DNA from: DASQHY01 sp035602605 | Lineage (GTDB): Bacteria > Acidobacteriota > Terriglobia > Acidiferrales > UBA7541 | Reading direction: 5' to 3' | Length of the DNA stretch: 64,000 nucleotides | Assembly (NCBI GenBank): GCA_035602605.1 | Contig: DATNLZ010000014.1 | Location: forward strand, 1 to 64,000 | Shown: positions 63,864 to 64,000 of the stretch, one piece after another | Layout: the number at the start of each line of letters is the position of its first letter | Position numbering within the stretch: the stretch's first letter is position 1 | Program-made: the position numbers and the translations under genes | The notes under the pieces: model-generated | Seen by the model: the letters and a program-made list of their open reading frames with translations, nothing else | Told to the model about the DNA's origin: nothing | Databases searched by the model: none

Positions 63864-64000
63864 ATGGCCACAGCGGTTATAACAACGAAGGCCAAGGAAA
63901 GGCGCAGCGGCCTCTCCTACTGGATGGATCGCGTCCTTAGGGAAACCGAGCGCGTCGCTACCCAATTTGATGTCGATTCTGTTCATGACCTGCGAGTAGC
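63864..64000 (+). CDS. CHAD-domain protein, N-terminal part (cut by window edge)
   Basis: ATG 63864 begins TKAKERRSGLSYWMDRVL and runs into VHDLRVA, the first helix motif of CHAD domains (conserved His and Arg). CHAD proteins bind polyphosphate. The rest lies beyond 64000. Its position right after Ppx and SixA genes supports a polyphosphate theme. GAGG-like sequence is present about 14 bases before the start, so the start is moderately certain. Confidence 0.8.
   Translation, partial: MATAVITTKAKERRSGLSYWMDRVLRETERVATQFDVDSVHDLRV

Noticed and set aside
1..64000. CRISPR array, rRNA operon or prophage
   Set aside because: No regularly spaced direct repeats, no rRNA-like sequence and no phage structural or integrase genes were seen.

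Overview
The window reads as a chromosomal segment of a diderm, high-GC soil-type bacterium, most likely an Acidobacteriota member (Terriglobia/Koribacter-like). The pointers are two very large Oar-type TonB-dependent receptors with an N-terminal carboxypeptidase-regulatory fold, a tandem DUF507 pair, DUF4097 and PEGA surface proteins, a C-terminally extended BamD, and a complete Kdo/heptose inner-core LPS operon. The phylum assignment is inference from gene content; no rRNA is present to confirm it.

Layout. 1-4.2 kb: accessory edge with a transposase-like fragment, a secreted protein of unknown function, a frameshifted alginate-lyase-like pseudogene and tRNA-Val(TAC). 4.2-13.2 kb: two DUF507 proteins, a TPR/TlpA thioredoxin, two exported proteins of unknown function (one with a PEGA domain), TonB receptor 1 and a DUF4097 adhesin-like protein. 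13.3-24.6 kb, all minus strand: larE, a POTRA-only protein, glmS, purS, an adenosine deaminase, a phospholipase C/P1-nuclease-like protein, an APC permease, a UvrD/PcrA helicase and a secreted protein. 24.7-32 kb, plus strand: tightly overlapping waaA-lpxK-waaF-gmhB-hldE(kinase)-hldE(adenylyltransferase)-waaC-methyltransferase operon for lipid A/inner core. 32-45 kb, minus: rlmD, an unknown gene, coaX, birA, nadC, an FMN-binding oxidase-like protein, valS, a CheY-like regulator with a very long tail, bamD and rpe. 45-52.4 kb, minus: PASTA protein, exported TldE/TldD pair, fmt, def, aroC. 52.7-55.6 kb, plus: mlaE-mlaF-mlaD lipid transporter. 55.7-59.6 kb, minus: TonB receptor 2. 59.9-64 kb, plus: two coupled thymidylate-kinase-like P-loop proteins, a Ppx/GppA phosphatase with HD domain, a SixA-type histidine phosphatase and the start of a CHAD-domain protein.

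Together the core genes serve envelope construction (LPS core, Mla lipid transport, BAM-related parts, UDP-GlcNAc precursor supply through GlmS), cofactors (CoA, biotin, NAD) and translation (ValS, Fmt, Def, RlmD, tRNA-Val). The most intriguing region is the right edge. The Ppx/GppA-SixA-CHAD neighbourhood suggests polyphosphate or phosphohistidine metabolism. Its two lead genes form a P-loop kinase pair in which the second copy has the Walker A lysine replaced by arginine and neither copy carries the classical dTMP-binding EPGG motif, so an intact/degenerate kinase pair with a non-dTMP substrate is plausible. Other unusual points are a MlaF homologue with serine instead of the catalytic Walker B glutamate, a MlaD-like protein ending in five exact 34-residue repeats, and a TldD/TldE pair carrying export signals.
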